In this document: piece after piece, positions 8,724-18,215 of the stretch
Numbering within the stretch: the first letter of the stretch is position 1
How the letters are laid out: each line of letters begins with the position of its first letter
Assembly: GCF_001552475.1 (NCBI RefSeq)
Contig: NZ_BCRG01000008.1
Span: forward strand, 62,001 to 126,000
Length of the DNA stretch: 64,000 nucleotides
Direction of reading: 5' to 3'
Source: Microbacterium oleivorans NBRC 103075
Lineage (GTDB): Bacteria; Actinomycetota; Actinomycetes; Actinomycetales; Microbacteriaceae
Program-made: the position numbers and the translations under genes
Notes under the pieces: model-generated
The model's database searches: none
What the model was told of the DNA's origin: nothing
The model's input: only the letters and a program-made list of their open reading frames with translations

Positions 8724-9989
8724 GTGAAGAGTTCCCGCACCATCCGATCCGCCACCATCATCGCCGCGGCAGTGGGCGCACTCGTGCTCGCCGGCTGCTC
8801 CTCGTCGGGGGGCGGTGGGGGCGACGACGTCACCCTCGAATTCGTCCAGTCCGGCGACGCAGCCCAGGGTGGCGGCTACGCGATGCTCGCCAAGAAGTAC
8901 GAGAAGGAGACCGGCGTCAAGGTCAAGGTCGTCGAGGTCCCGAGCGACGACCTCCGCACCCGCCTCCGCACCGCTTCGCAGGCCAACGACCTCCCCGCGC
9001 TCGCCGCCGCTCCCGACGCCGACCCCGCGTGGACCGACCGCATGCTCGACCTCACCGACATCGCCGCGGACGCCAAGATCGTCCCCGCGCTGCGCGTCGA
9101 GGACCCTGAGGACGGCAAGGTCAAGGCGCTCCCGACCACCCTCACCGGCGTCGGCATGTTCCTCAACAAGACCCTCTGGGACGAGGCCGGCGTCGAGTAC
9201 CCGACCTCGCTCGACCAGAAGTGGACCTGGGACGAGTACGTCCAGAAGGCCACCGAGGTCGTCGACAAGACGGATGCCGAGTTCGGCGCCGTCGTCGACA
9301 GCTCGGCACACCGCCTCCGCGCGTTCATGTTCGAGTTCGGCAGCAAGGGTGTCACCGAGCAGTCCGACGGCACCTGGGCGCTGGACTCCGAGGGCGCGAA
9401 GGCTCTCGAGTACTTCAAGAAGCTGAATGACGACGGGTTCATGCCGAAGGCCGTCTGGGCCGCCGGTGACGACCCCAGCGCGACCTTCAAGAGCGGCCGC
9501 GTCGCCGGCTACATGTCAGGCGTCTGGCAGATCGCCGACTTCCAGGCCAACATCAAGGACTTCGACTGGATCTCGGTGCCGCTGCCGCAGCAGCCCGTCC
9601 GCTCGACCAACTACGGTGCCGCCTCCTGGATCGTCGCCTACGACGGCACGGGCGTCGAGAAGCAGACTCTCGACTTCGTGAAGTGGATGTACCAGCCGGA
9701 GAACTACAAGGAATACTGCGAGATCTCGGGCTGCCTCCCCGCCGTCGAGGACGTCGACATCACCTACAAGGACGACGCGTACGCCTTCGACCTCTACAAC
9801 GGTGAGATCGCCGCATCCCCCGAGATCGCTGCTCGCCAGACCGTCGACGGCCTGAAGAACAGCTACACCGGTCTCGCGATCGACAGCGAGCCGCTGAAGG
9901 ACGAGACGGTCAAGTACCTCAACGGCGAGCAGACGCTCGAGCAGACCGTCACGGCGATCAACACGATCTCCACCGAACAGATGAAGTGA
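8724..9989 (+). CDS. Extracellular sugar-binding lipoprotein (CUT1 ABC importer)
   Basis: A 421-residue family 1 extracellular solute-binding protein. The N-terminus has a basic stretch, a hydrophobic segment and a lipobox LAGC with Cys25 as lipidation site, followed by a Ser/Gly-rich linker, so it is an anchored surface receptor. The mature part carries family features such as ADPAWTDRMLDLTDIA, TTLTGVGMFLNKTLWDEAGV and VAGYMSGVWQIADF. The GTG start at 8724 is chosen for its AAGGAG ribosome site and because it gives a proper signal peptide. It is first in the rightward operon, 19 bases before the first permease gene. Context suggests a mannose-containing or related oligosaccharide as ligand. 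Confidence 0.93.
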   Translation: MKSSRTIRSATIIAAAVGALVLAGCSSSGGGGGDDVTLEFVQSGDAAQGGGYAMLAKKYEKETGVKVKVVEVPSDDLRTRLRTASQANDLPALAAAPDADPAWTDRMLDLTDIAADAKIVPALRVEDPEDGKVKALPTTLTGVGMFLNKTLWDEAGVEYPTSLDQKWTWDEYVQKATEVVDKTDAEFGAVVDSSAHRLRAFMFEFGSKGVTEQSDGTWALDSEGAKALEYFKKLNDDGFMPKAVWAAGDDPSATFKSGRVAGYMSGVWQIADFQANIKDFDWISVPLPQQPVRSTNYGAASWIVAYDGTGVEKQTLDFVKWMYQPENYKEYCEISGCLPAVEDVDITYKDDAYAFDLYNGEIAASPEIAARQTVDGLKNSYTGLAIDSEPLKDETVKYLNGEQTLEQTVTAINTISTEQMK

Positions 9990-10008
9990 CTCCCTAGGGG
10001 AACCTCGC

Positions 10009-10959
10009 ATGACTGCAACAATCACGCCGGACGCCTCCGCCCCCGCGGCGGGGGCGCCCGGCGCGCCCTCCCGCCGCCGCAAGCGCGCCTTCGGCCGGTA
10101 CCGGATGGCGCCGTTCCTGTTCACCATCGTCACGGCCGCCCTCTTCGCCCTGTTCTTCCTGTGGCCGGGCGTCCTCGGGCTGTCGTACTCGCTGACGGAC
10201 TTCCGCGGCTGGGGCGACGCCAACTTCGTCGGCCTCGACAACTACACCAAGCTCTTCGGCGACCCGAGCTTCTACGGGGCCCTTGCCCGCACCTTCGTCT
10301 TCGCCCTGTTCTCTGTCCCGCTGAGTTACGCCCTCTCCCTCGGCATGGCGGTCGCGATCAACGCGACGCACGCCAAGGGCAAGACCGCAGCGCGCATCAT
10401 CTTCTTCCTGCCGTGGCTCGTCTCCCCCATCGTCACCGGTGTCATCTGGCGGTGGATGTTCGGCGAGAGCTTCGGCTTCGTGAACTTCGTGATCGGGATG
10501 CTCGGCGGCGAGCGCCTGCCCTGGTCGTCGAACGCCGACCTGTCGCTCTTCGTCGTCATCGTGGCGTCGTCGTGGGGTGGCGCAGCGTTCAACATGCTGC
10601 TGTTCGTGGCCGCGCTGAACAACGTCCCGCAGTCCTACTACGAGGCGGCTGAGCTCGACGGCGCCAACGGCTGGCAGCGGTTCCGCAGCATCACGCTGCC
10701 GTCCATCGCGCCCACCTCCGTGCTCGTGATCCTGCTGTCGACACTCGGGCATATGAAGGAGTTCGCGCTCATCCAGTCGCTCAACGGCGGTGGCCCCGGC
10801 ACACAGAATCGGCTGGTCGTCCAGTACATCTACGAGACCGGCTTCAAGCAGTCCGAGATCGGCTACGCCAGTGCGGCGTCGATGGTCCTCCTGGTGATCC
10901 TCATGATCATCGCGATCATCCAGCTGCGCATCAGCCGGAGGAGCAACAACTCATGGTGA
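10009..10959 (+). CDS. Sugar ABC transporter permease (MalF-like)
   Basis: A 316-residue inner-membrane permease of the CUT1 family with six predicted spans. The EAA loop (EAAELDGANGWQRF, about residues 212-225), which docks the ATPase, is intact. The N-terminal tail is basic (RRRKRAFGRYR). Its end overlaps the next permease gene by seven bases, so the two are made together, as expected for a heterodimeric channel. No ATPase gene is present in this operon. Confidence 0.94.
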   Translation: MTATITPDASAPAAGAPGAPSRRRKRAFGRYRMAPFLFTIVTAALFALFFLWPGVLGLSYSLTDFRGWGDANFVGLDNYTKLFGDPSFYGALARTFVFALFSVPLSYALSLGMAVAINATHAKGKTAARIIFFLPWLVSPIVTGVIWRWMFGESFGFVNFVIGMLGGERLPWSSNADLSLFVVIVASSWGGAAFNMLLFVAALNNVPQSYYEAAELDGANGWQRFRSITLPSIAPTSVLVILLSTLGHMKEFALIQSLNGGGPGTQNRLVVQYIYETGFKQSEIGYASAASMVLLVILMIIAIIQLRISRRSNNSW

Positions 10960-11846
10960 CCACCTACGCCATCACCGTCCCCGACGAGAAGCAGACGGAG
11001 CGTTTCGAGCGCCGCCGTCGAAACAAGAACCTCCGGCGCCGCGCGGTCCTGCCGACCACGATGCTCTGGGTGCTCGCGCTCCTGATGCTGTTCCCCCTGG
11101 CCTGGTTCCTCCTCTCCTCGTTCAAGCCGGGCAGTGAGCTCTTCAGCTATCCGCTGTCCTTCTTTCCGAAGGAATGGACGCTCGACGGCTACTCGGCGGC
11201 GCTCGATCGCATCGACTTTGCGCGCTACTTCCTGAACACGGCGATCGTCGCGACGGTGTCGACGGTGTTCACCGTCTTCCTCTGCGCCACGACCGGCTAC
11301 GCGTTGGCGAAGTACAAGAACCCCTGGCTCAGCGTCCTCGGACTCTTCATCCTCTCGATGACGATGCTGCCGGGCGAGGTCATCCTCAACCCCATGTTCG
11401 TCGTCATCCGCGACCTCGGGCTCTACAACCAGCTCGCCGGTGTGATCATCCCCTCGATCGTCACCCCCACCGGCGTCTTCATGTTCCGCCAGTTCTTCAT
11501 CTCGGTTCCGGATGAGCTCATGCAGGCGGCACGCATCGACGGCGCGAGCGAGTACGGCATCTTCTTCCGGATCATGCTGCCGCTGGCCCGGCCCATCGCG
11601 CTGACGCTGGCGATCATGTCCTTCCAGTGGCGCTGGAACGACTACATCTTCCCGCTCATCATCCTGGGCGACCCCGATCAGTTCACGCTGCAGATCGCAC
11701 TGCGTGCTCTCGTCGGAGCCGAGAACATCGAGTGGACGATCCTGCTGTCGGCATCCGTGCTGTCGATGATCCCGCTGGTCGCGCTGTACTTGGTCTTCCA
11801 GAAGTACGTGACCTCGTCGAACATCAACGCAGGACTCAAGGACTGA
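10953..11846 (+). CDS. Sugar ABC transporter permease (MalG-like)
   Basis: A 297-residue second permease of the same importer. It has six membrane spans, the MalG-type EAA-like loop (QAARIDGASEYGIFFRIMLP) and the FQWRWNDYIFPLIIL segment that follows it in this subfamily. It overlaps the first permease gene by seven bases, and its stop shares a base with the ATG of the alpha-mannosidase gene (TGATG), so transport and hydrolysis are translationally linked. Confidence 0.94.
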   Translation: MVTTYAITVPDEKQTERFERRRRNKNLRRRAVLPTTMLWVLALLMLFPLAWFLLSSFKPGSELFSYPLSFFPKEWTLDGYSAALDRIDFARYFLNTAIVATVSTVFTVFLCATTGYALAKYKNPWLSVLGLFILSMTMLPGEVILNPMFVVIRDLGLYNQLAGVIIPSIVTPTGVFMFRQFFISVPDELMQAARIDGASEYGIFFRIMLPLARPIALTLAIMSFQWRWNDYIFPLIILGDPDQFTLQIALRALVGAENIEWTILLSASVLSMIPLVALYLVFQKYVTSSNINAGLKD

Positions 11847-14800
11847 TGCACTCTCGGGACCACCTCGTCCTGGAACGCGTCGACCGCTTCATCGGGGAGT
11901 ACCTCGATCAGGCCGTCGTCGCGGACCGCACGCCCCTCCAGGTCTCCGCCTGGCAGGTACCCGATGAGGGTGACCTGCCAGGCGAGCCGGTGTCGGTGGA
12001 ACGGATGCGGCAGAGCGCCGCGTTCGCTCCCGTCGACCCCGGCCACCGGTGGGGGCGGGCGTGGGGCACGACGTGGTTCACCGTCGAGGGGGAGATCCCC
12101 TCGGCCTGGGCAGGCCGCGAGGGCCGGATCGAGCTCTCGCTCGATCTCGGTTTCTCGCAGGCCAAGCCCGGCTTCCAGTGCGAGGGACTCGTCCGGACTC
12201 CCGCCGGCAGTGTCGTCAAAGGTCTCGAGCCGCGGAACCATCACGTCCCTGTGACGAGCGGGCCCGGTGAACGGGTCTCGTTCACGGTCGAAGCGGCGGC
12301 GAACCCCGACGTGTCCGGCGGGGACGACTTCAAGAGCCCTCTCGCCTTCGCACCCACCCCGCTGGGCGACCCGGCGACCGCAGGCGCCGATCCGCTGTAC
12401 CGCCTGGGCCGGATGGAGGTGCGCCTCGTCGACGAGACCGTGGAACGCCTCCGCCGCGAGGTCATCGTCCTCGTGGGCCTCGCGCGCGAACTCGTCGACT
12501 CCGACCCGCGCCGCGCGCGGATCCTCGACGGCCTCGAGCGCGCGCTGTATGCGATCGACCCCGACTCCCCCGCCGGCGGCGCTGCGGCAGCCCGCAGCAT
12601 CCTCGCACCGCTGCTCGCGGCGCCCGCCACGGTATCCGCTCATCGCATCACCGCGACGGGGCACGCGCACATCGACTCGGCGTGGCTGTGGCCGAGCCGC
12701 GAGACGGTGCGGAAGGTGACCCGCACGTACGCGAACGTGCTCGAACTGATGGCGAGCGACCCCGACGCCCTCTTCGTGAGCTCCTCGGCGCAGCACTTCG
12801 AGTGGGTGCGCCGGAGCGACCCCGAACTCTTCGAGCGCATCAAGGAGCGTGTCGCGGAAGGCCGCTTCATCCCCGTCGGCAACATGTGGGTCGAATCCGA
12901 CGTCAACATGCCCTCCGGCGAATCGCTCGCGCGTCAGCTGCTGGCAGGAACCCGCTTCTTCGAGGAGCACTTCGGCGCCCGCAGCGACGTCGGCTGGCTG
13001 CCCGACTCGTTCGGCTTCCCGGCCGGACTCCCGCAGCTGCTCCGCGGCGCGGGGCTGGAGTGGTTCTTCACCCAGAAGATGTGCTGGAACGACATCGACA
13101 CGATGCCCCACCACTCCTTCGTCTGGGAGGGCCTCGACGGGTCGCGCATCTTCACGCACTTCCCGCCGAACAACACCTACAGCGGCGACATGCGCCCGAC
13201 GGAGCTCGCTCGGAGCGTTCGGAACTTCGCCGATCACGCCGGCAGTACGCGCTCGCTCATGCCGTTCGGCTTCGGCGACGGCGGCGGCGGACCGACCCGC
13301 GAGATGATGGCCGATGCGCGACTGCAGGCCGACCTCGAAGGGTCGCCGACGGTCGCCTTCGGAACGCCCCGGGAGTTCTTCTTCGAGGCGGCCGACGAGC
13401 CGGTCGATCCGCCCGTCTGGTCGGGTGAGATGTACCTGCAGTTCCACCGCGGCATCTTCACGTCGCAGATGCGCACGAAGCGCGGCAACCGGCGGAACGA
13501 AGCCCTGCTCGTCGAGGCGGAGCACTGGAGTGCGGCCGCGGCGGTGCGCCGCGGCATCCCATATCCCGCTTCGGAACTCGACGAACTCTGGCGCGAGGTG
13601 CTGCTGCTGCAGTTCCACGACATCCTCCCGGGCAGCGCGATCGCCTGGGTGCACCGTGAGGCCGAGCGCTCCCACGACGCCACGACGGCGCGACTCGAGG
13701 TGCTCATCGCGGATGCCGTCGCGGCCCTCGTCGGCGACGGCTCGGAACGCCTCGTGCTCAACCCGGCCACCGCTCCCGTCGGCGCGATCGCCTCCGGCGG
13801 CGCGGGCCCCGCCCCGCAGCCCGCGCGTGTCTCGACGGAGACTGTCGAGGGCGGTTTCCGGCTGCGCTCCGACCTCCTCGACGTCGTGGTCGGTCCTGAC
13901 GGGACCCTCCGGAGCGTCGTCGACCTCGCCACCGGATGCGACCTGATCCCGGCCGGCCACCGCGGCGGCCTGCTGCAGCTGCACGTCGACGCCCCGTCGA
14001 AGTGGGACGCGTGGGAGCTCGACGCCTCGTACCGCCTCGCGACGACCGACGTCGACGGCGGCACCGCGACCCTCATCGACGACGGCGTCGTGCACGTCGT
14101 GCACCCGCTCCCCCACGGCACCGTCGAGCAGTGGATCGACATCCACCCGGCCGACGGCGCTGTCCGCATCCGCACCCGGGTCGACTGGCACGAGCGGCAC
14201 CGCTTGCTGAAGCTCGCGTTCCCCGTCGCCGTGCACGCACAGGACGCCGCCTACGAGACCCAGTTCGGTCACGTGCGTCGCGCGCTCCACACCAACACGT
14301 CATGGGATGCCGCCCGCTACGAGGTGTGCGCGCACCGGTGGGTGCATGTCGCCGAGCCGGGCACCGGCGCCGCGATCGTGAACGACGGCATGTACGGTCA
14401 CGATGCGACGAGGACGACCGACGCTCACGGCACCGTCACGACCGTCCGTCAGTCCCTGCTGCGGGCCCCGATGTTCCCCGACCCCGACGCCGACCAGGGC
14501 GTGCACGAGTTCACCTCGGTCTTCGCTCCCGCGGAGTCGACGACGGATGCCGCCCGCTGGGGCACGCTCGTCGGTTCCCCGCTCCGCGAGGTCACCGGCG
14601 GTGAGGCCGTCGCACCGCTCGTGGCGAGCTCGTCGGAGAGCATCGTCGTGTCGGCGGTCAAGCTCGCCGCCGACGGCAGCGGCGATCTCATCGTCCGCGT
14701 GTTCGAGCAGCGCGGGGCCCGCACCCGCGGCATCCTGCGCGTCGATCTCGCCGTCGCGTCGCTCGAGGTCTGCGACCTCGTCGAGACCCCCGGCCGTGGT

Positions 14801-14905
14801 CGGGACGACGCCGCACTCCTGCACGACGACCACAGCGTCGCCCTCGACCTCCGCGCGTTCGAGGTCGTCACGCTGCGCGCCCGCCTGCACGATCGTTCTG
14901 CCTGA
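11846..14905 (+). CDS. Alpha-mannosidase, glycoside hydrolase family 38
   Basis: A 1019-residue cytoplasmic enzyme of GH38, which releases alpha-mannose with retention. The catalytic domain begins at about residue 268 with TATGHAHIDSAWLW, whose His273 and Asp277 are zinc ligands. WLPDSFGFPAGLPQLL carries the nucleophile Asp387, and GFGDGGGGPT follows. The N-terminal accessory domain and a long C-terminal beta-sandwich region match the usual architecture and length (about 1000 residues). No signal peptide is present, so it acts on imported oligosaccharides. The ATG at 11846 is chosen because it overlaps the permease stop; the frame is open 73 codons further upstream inside the permease gene. 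Confidence 0.95.
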   Translation: MHSRDHLVLERVDRFIGEYLDQAVVADRTPLQVSAWQVPDEGDLPGEPVSVERMRQSAAFAPVDPGHRWGRAWGTTWFTVEGEIPSAWAGREGRIELSLDLGFSQAKPGFQCEGLVRTPAGSVVKGLEPRNHHVPVTSGPGERVSFTVEAAANPDVSGGDDFKSPLAFAPTPLGDPATAGADPLYRLGRMEVRLVDETVERLRREVIVLVGLARELVDSDPRRARILDGLERALYAIDPDSPAGGAAAARSILAPLLAAPATVSAHRITATGHAHIDSAWLWPSRETVRKVTRTYANVLELMASDPDALFVSSSAQHFEWVRRSDPELFERIKERVAEGRFIPVGNMWVESDVNMPSGESLARQLLAGTRFFEEHFGARSDVGWLPDSFGFPAGLPQLLRGAGLEWFFTQKMCWNDIDTMPHHSFVWEGLDGSRIFTHFPPNNTYSGDMRPTELARSVRNFADHAGSTRSLMPFGFGDGGGGPTREMMADARLQADLEGSPTVAFGTPREFFFEAADEPVDPPVWSGEMYLQFHRGIFTSQMRTKRGNRRNEALLVEAEHWSAAAAVRRGIPYPASELDELWREVLLLQFHDILPGSAIAWVHREAERSHDATTARLEVLIADAVAALVGDGSERLVLNPATAPVGAIASGGAGPAPQPARVSTETVEGGFRLRSDLLDVVVGPDGTLRSVVDLATGCDLIPAGHRGGLLQLHVDAPSKWDAWELDASYRLATTDVDGGTATLIDDGVVHVVHPLPHGTVEQWIDIHPADGAVRIRTRVDWHERHRLLKLAFPVAVHAQDAAYETQFGHVRRALHTNTSWDAARYEVCAHRWVHVAEPGTGAAIVNDGMYGHDATRTTDAHGTVTTVRQSLLRAPMFPDPDADQGVHEFTSVFAPAESTTDAARWGTLVGSPLREVTGGEAVAPLVASSSESIVVSAVKLAADGSGDLIVRVFEQRGARTRGILRVDLAVASLEVCDLVETPGRGRDDAALLHDDHSVALDLRAFEVVTLRARLHDRSA

Positions 14906-14917
14906 TCCGGAGCACCG

Positions 14918-16603
14918 ATGACCCCCGAAACCGACACGTTCGTCACCGATGTGATCACCGCGGCGGATGCCGCGGCCACCGCGCTCCTGTACGCGTCGAC
15001 CGATGTGTCGGCCGCCCCGCTCGGCCCGCACCGCGAATCGATGCGCCGGGCGAAGCTCCTCGTCGCGGTGTACCTCGAGCCGGCGTCGGCGTTCGCGGAC
15101 GACCCGACCGTCGTCGCTCTCGCCGAGGCGTACGCGGAGGTGCTCCGCGGGTTGCAGTCGCCGACCGGCCTGTTCCTCGGGGGCGACAACGTCGAGTCGC
15201 CGCCCGACACGGGCTTCACGATCAATGACGTCGGCGACATCCTCGAACTCGTCCGCCGCTCCGGCGACGCGCGTCTCGACGTCGTCGCGGAGGTGCTCGG
15301 CGGTATCGCCGACCGCGCCGCGCCAGCCCTGCTCGCGGGCGGCGTGCACACCCCGAACCACCGCTGGGAGCTGACCGCTGCGCTCATGCGGCTGCACCGC
15401 CACCGCCCCGACCCCCGCCTCGAGGCGCGGGCGCGGGAGTGGCTGGCTGAGGGCATCGACATCGACGCGGACGGTCTCTACTCCGAGCGCAGTGCGAACT
15501 ACGCGGTCTACGTCTCGAACCCGTCGCTCCTCCTCATCGGCGATGTCCTCGACCTGCCCGAGCTGCACGAGATCGTGGCGCGGAACCTCGAGGCGACGCT
15601 CGGGCTCATCCACCCCGACGGCTCGCTCGAGACCGTCCACTCCCGTCGCCAGGACCAGCGCGAGCCGCAGTTCCCCCTCGCGCCGTACGCGCTGCACTTC
15701 CGCCGCCTCGCCCTCGAGACGGGTCGTGGCGACTTCGTGTGGGCGGCTCGGGCCGCGGCATCCGCCCCCGTCATCGACCCGCAGACGGCCCTCGCCGACA
15801 TGCTGCTGCACCCGGCGCTTCGCGAAACGCTCCCGGCGGGCGAGGCACCGGCCGATCGCAGCCGGACCACGTGGTCGGTGTCGGGTCTCGTCGTCGACCG
15901 CACGCCCGAGCGCACCCTCGCCGTCTTCGGCGGCACGGACTACTCCGTCGCGAGGCGCATCCGGTCGGGTCTCGCGACCAACCCGACCTTCCTCCGACTG
16001 TTCGCGGGTGACGCCGTGCTCGACTCCGTCCGGCTGTCGCGCCACTTCTTCGGCCTCGGCCCGTTCCGCAGCGAGGAGATGACGATCGCGGACGAGCGGA
16101 TCGTGCTCGAGGAGCACCTCTCGCCCGCCTACTTCGGGCCGCTGGATGCCGCGCGTCGCCGCCCCGGCGGTGACTACCGCGTCGTCGACGAGGGGCGCTT
16201 CTCCGCCGCGATGTCGTTCGACGAGCGTCCGCGCGACGAGGTTCCGCTCCGCACCCGCATCGATGTCGTGCCTTCCGAGGACGGCGTGGAGCTCACGATC
16301 GACACCGACGGACCGATCTGCGCGTGGAGCCTCGAGTTCGCGTTCCGCGACGGCGGCACGTTCGAGGACGTCGATGTGCGAGGCGACGGCACCGCCGTCC
16401 TGACGTCCGGCTCGGGGCGCTACCGGGTCGGCGGCGATGCGATCGAGGTCGGACCCGGCACGGGCTCGACTGCCCCCGCCGCCTACCTTCCCGGCGAGGA
16501 CTACGACTACCTGGGCGGCACGGACGCCCTGGGCGGTCCGCGCCTCTACGTCACGGGCACGACGCCCGGTCGCGCCACGGTCCGGATCCGCCGGGTCAGC
16601 TGA
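14918..16603 (+). CDS. Unrecognised 561-residue protein, possibly toroid plus beta-sandwich
   Basis: I do not recognise a family. There is no signal peptide or membrane segment. The first ~330 residues are helix-rich with a possible toroid repeat pattern (GFTINDVGDILELVRRSGDARL, then VHTPNHRWELTAALMRLHRHRPDP). The region around residues 185-205 reads DGLYSERSANYAVYVSNPSL, reminiscent of heparinase II/III-type or GH88/105-like toroids. The last ~230 residues look like a beta-sandwich (YRVVDEGRFSAAMSF, DGVELTIDTDGPICAWSLEF). It follows the GH38 gene by 12 bases and ends 12 bases from a convergent gene. A lyase or hydrolase on an imported glycan is possible, but this rests on context and a loose fold impression. 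Confidence 0.7.
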   Translation: MTPETDTFVTDVITAADAAATALLYASTDVSAAPLGPHRESMRRAKLLVAVYLEPASAFADDPTVVALAEAYAEVLRGLQSPTGLFLGGDNVESPPDTGFTINDVGDILELVRRSGDARLDVVAEVLGGIADRAAPALLAGGVHTPNHRWELTAALMRLHRHRPDPRLEARAREWLAEGIDIDADGLYSERSANYAVYVSNPSLLLIGDVLDLPELHEIVARNLEATLGLIHPDGSLETVHSRRQDQREPQFPLAPYALHFRRLALETGRGDFVWAARAAASAPVIDPQTALADMLLHPALRETLPAGEAPADRSRTTWSVSGLVVDRTPERTLAVFGGTDYSVARRIRSGLATNPTFLRLFAGDAVLDSVRLSRHFFGLGPFRSEEMTIADERIVLEEHLSPAYFGPLDAARRRPGGDYRVVDEGRFSAAMSFDERPRDEVPLRTRIDVVPSEDGVELTIDTDGPICAWSLEFAFRDGGTFEDVDVRGDGTAVLTSGSGRYRVGGDAIEVGPGTGSTAPAAYLPGEDYDYLGGTDALGGPRLYVTGTTPGRATVRIRRVS

Positions 16604-16615
16604 CCTCTCGCAGCG

Positions 16616-17278
16616 TCAGCGACCGTGGCGACGCTGCGGCACGGCCACGACGGCGAGCACAGCGCATCCGAGTGCGGCAGGCAGCAGGGGCGGCAGCATC
16701 CACGTCAGGATGACGACGAGCGCGACGGCGGCGATGTAGAAGACGAGTCCGCGCACGTCGTCGCGAACGATGGCCGGGACCTGCCGGACGGCCGTGCGCC
16801 ATCCGGAGTGGGGGTCCCACGCTCCGGACGCGATGAGCAGGCCGACGGCGAGAGCGGCGAGCCCGGTCCACCCGACGGCTTCGATGACGACACCGCCGGG
16901 GAGCATCCCCGACCGCGCGAGGATGATGTCGACCGCCAGCACCGCGGCGATCACGACGGCGATGAGCCCGATCAGGCTGCCGCCGGCGAGCCCCGCGCGG
17001 ACATCACGCCAGAACAACGCGAGTCGGGAGTCCTCCGCCGCGATGTAGCGCCCCAGGTGGCGGATGCCGGCCGCCAGTGCCACCGGCAGGGTCACGATGA
17101 CCACGCCCACGAGCAGGACCAGCAGCCCGATCATCAGGACTTCGCCGAAGAGCGCGAACTTCGCCGCGGCACCCGGGAACCGCGCAGCCGGTCGCTCTTC
17201 GAGCACGGGTCCGCTGCCGGAGCGGTCCGCGCGTACGGCGGCGCGCTCCGCGCGGCGGTCGGCTCGAGTCCCCGTCAT
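16616..17278 (-). CDS. DUF624 (YesL-like) membrane protein
   Basis: A 220-residue membrane protein with an arginine-rich cytoplasmic N-terminus and five or six hydrophobic segments, resembling the YesL/DUF624 family. Such proteins are commonly encoded beside CUT1 sugar transporters, including those for rhamnogalacturonan fragments in Bacillus; their function is not established. It is last in the leftward importer operon. The ATG at 17278 lies one base after the permease stop, and I prefer it to an in-frame start at 17365 inside the permease gene. Confidence 0.8.
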   Translation of the reverse strand: MTGTRADRRAERAAVRADRSGSGPVLEERPAARFPGAAAKFALFGEVLMIGLLVLLVGVVIVTLPVALAAGIRHLGRYIAAEDSRLALFWRDVRAGLAGGSLIGLIAVVIAAVLAVDIILARSGMLPGGVVIEAVGWTGLAALAVGLLIASGAWDPHSGWRTAVRQVPAIVRDDVRGLVFYIAAVALVVILTWMLPPLLPAALGCAVLAVVAVPQRRHGR

Positions 17279-17279
17279 G

Positions 17280-18215
17280 TCAGCCCTTGAGGCCCTGGGT
17301 CGCGACGCCGTCGACGAGGAAGCGCTGGAACACGAGGAAGAACAGGAGGACGGGGACGAGGGCAAGGAACGAGGCGGTCACCGTCGCGCCGAAGTCGCTC
17401 GTCGACGACTGGTCGTTGTAGAGGCGCAGGGCGATCGGGAGCGGGTAGTTCTCAGGGCTCGTCAGGTAGAGGAGCGGCCCGAGGAAGTCGTTCCACGACC
17501 AGATGAACGCGAAGATCGCGCACGTGATGAGGGCGGGCTTCACGAGGGGCAGGATGATCGCCCAGAAGATCCGGACGTGACCCGCACCGTCGATGCGGGC
17601 CGCCTCATCCATGTCGCGCGGCATCTGCCGCATGAACTGCACGAGGAGGAAGACGAAGAACGCCTCGGTCGCGAGGAACTTCGGCAGCACGAGCGGCCAG
17701 AACGTGTCGACCAGGCCCAGATTGTTGAACAGGATGTACTGCGGGATGATCACCACGTGGAACGGCAGCAGCAGCGTGCCGATCATCGCCGCGAACAGGA
17801 TGCCGAGCCCCTTGAACTGGATGCGGGCGAACGCGTAGGCGGCCAGCGCGCTCGAGAACACGGTGCCGACGACCGCCAGGACCGCAAGGATGAGCGAGTT
17901 GCCGAAGAACTGCCACAGGGGGACGCCGGCGATGCCGTCGAACACCTTCAGATAGTTGTCGAAGGTCGGCTGCTGCGGGATGAGTCCGGGGTTCTGACCG
18001 AACTCGGAGTTCGGCTTCAGCGTCGAGATGCCGAGCCACACGAGCGGGTACAGGACGAGGGCGGTCAGCGCGATCAGGACGACGAGCCAGATGACCGTCT
18101 GCCAGGTCTTACGCTTCACGCGGCGTCGCCGCGGCGGAGCGGCGATCGTCTGCTGAGCGGCGAAGACCGGGGTGGATGCCGCGCCCGAGGTCGTGGCGAC
18201 GTTGGAGGTGCTCAT
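17280..18215 (-). CDS. Sugar ABC transporter permease (MalG-like)
   Basis: A 311-residue CUT1 permease with a basic N-terminal tail (PPRRRRVKRKTWQ), six spans and an intact EAA loop (EAARIDGAGHVRIFWAIILP) followed by FAFIWSWNDFLGPLLYL. The ATG at 18215 overlaps the stop of the partner permease gene by four bases. The frame is open well upstream, but that part is antisense to nothing functional and lies within the partner gene. It forms the channel of the second importer with its partner. Confidence 0.93.
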   Translation of the reverse strand: MSTSNVATTSGAASTPVFAAQQTIAAPPRRRRVKRKTWQTVIWLVVLIALTALVLYPLVWLGISTLKPNSEFGQNPGLIPQQPTFDNYLKVFDGIAGVPLWQFFGNSLILAVLAVVGTVFSSALAAYAFARIQFKGLGILFAAMIGTLLLPFHVVIIPQYILFNNLGLVDTFWPLVLPKFLATEAFFVFLLVQFMRQMPRDMDEAARIDGAGHVRIFWAIILPLVKPALITCAIFAFIWSWNDFLGPLLYLTSPENYPLPIALRLYNDQSSTSDFGATVTASFLALVPVLLFFLVFQRFLVDGVATQGLKG

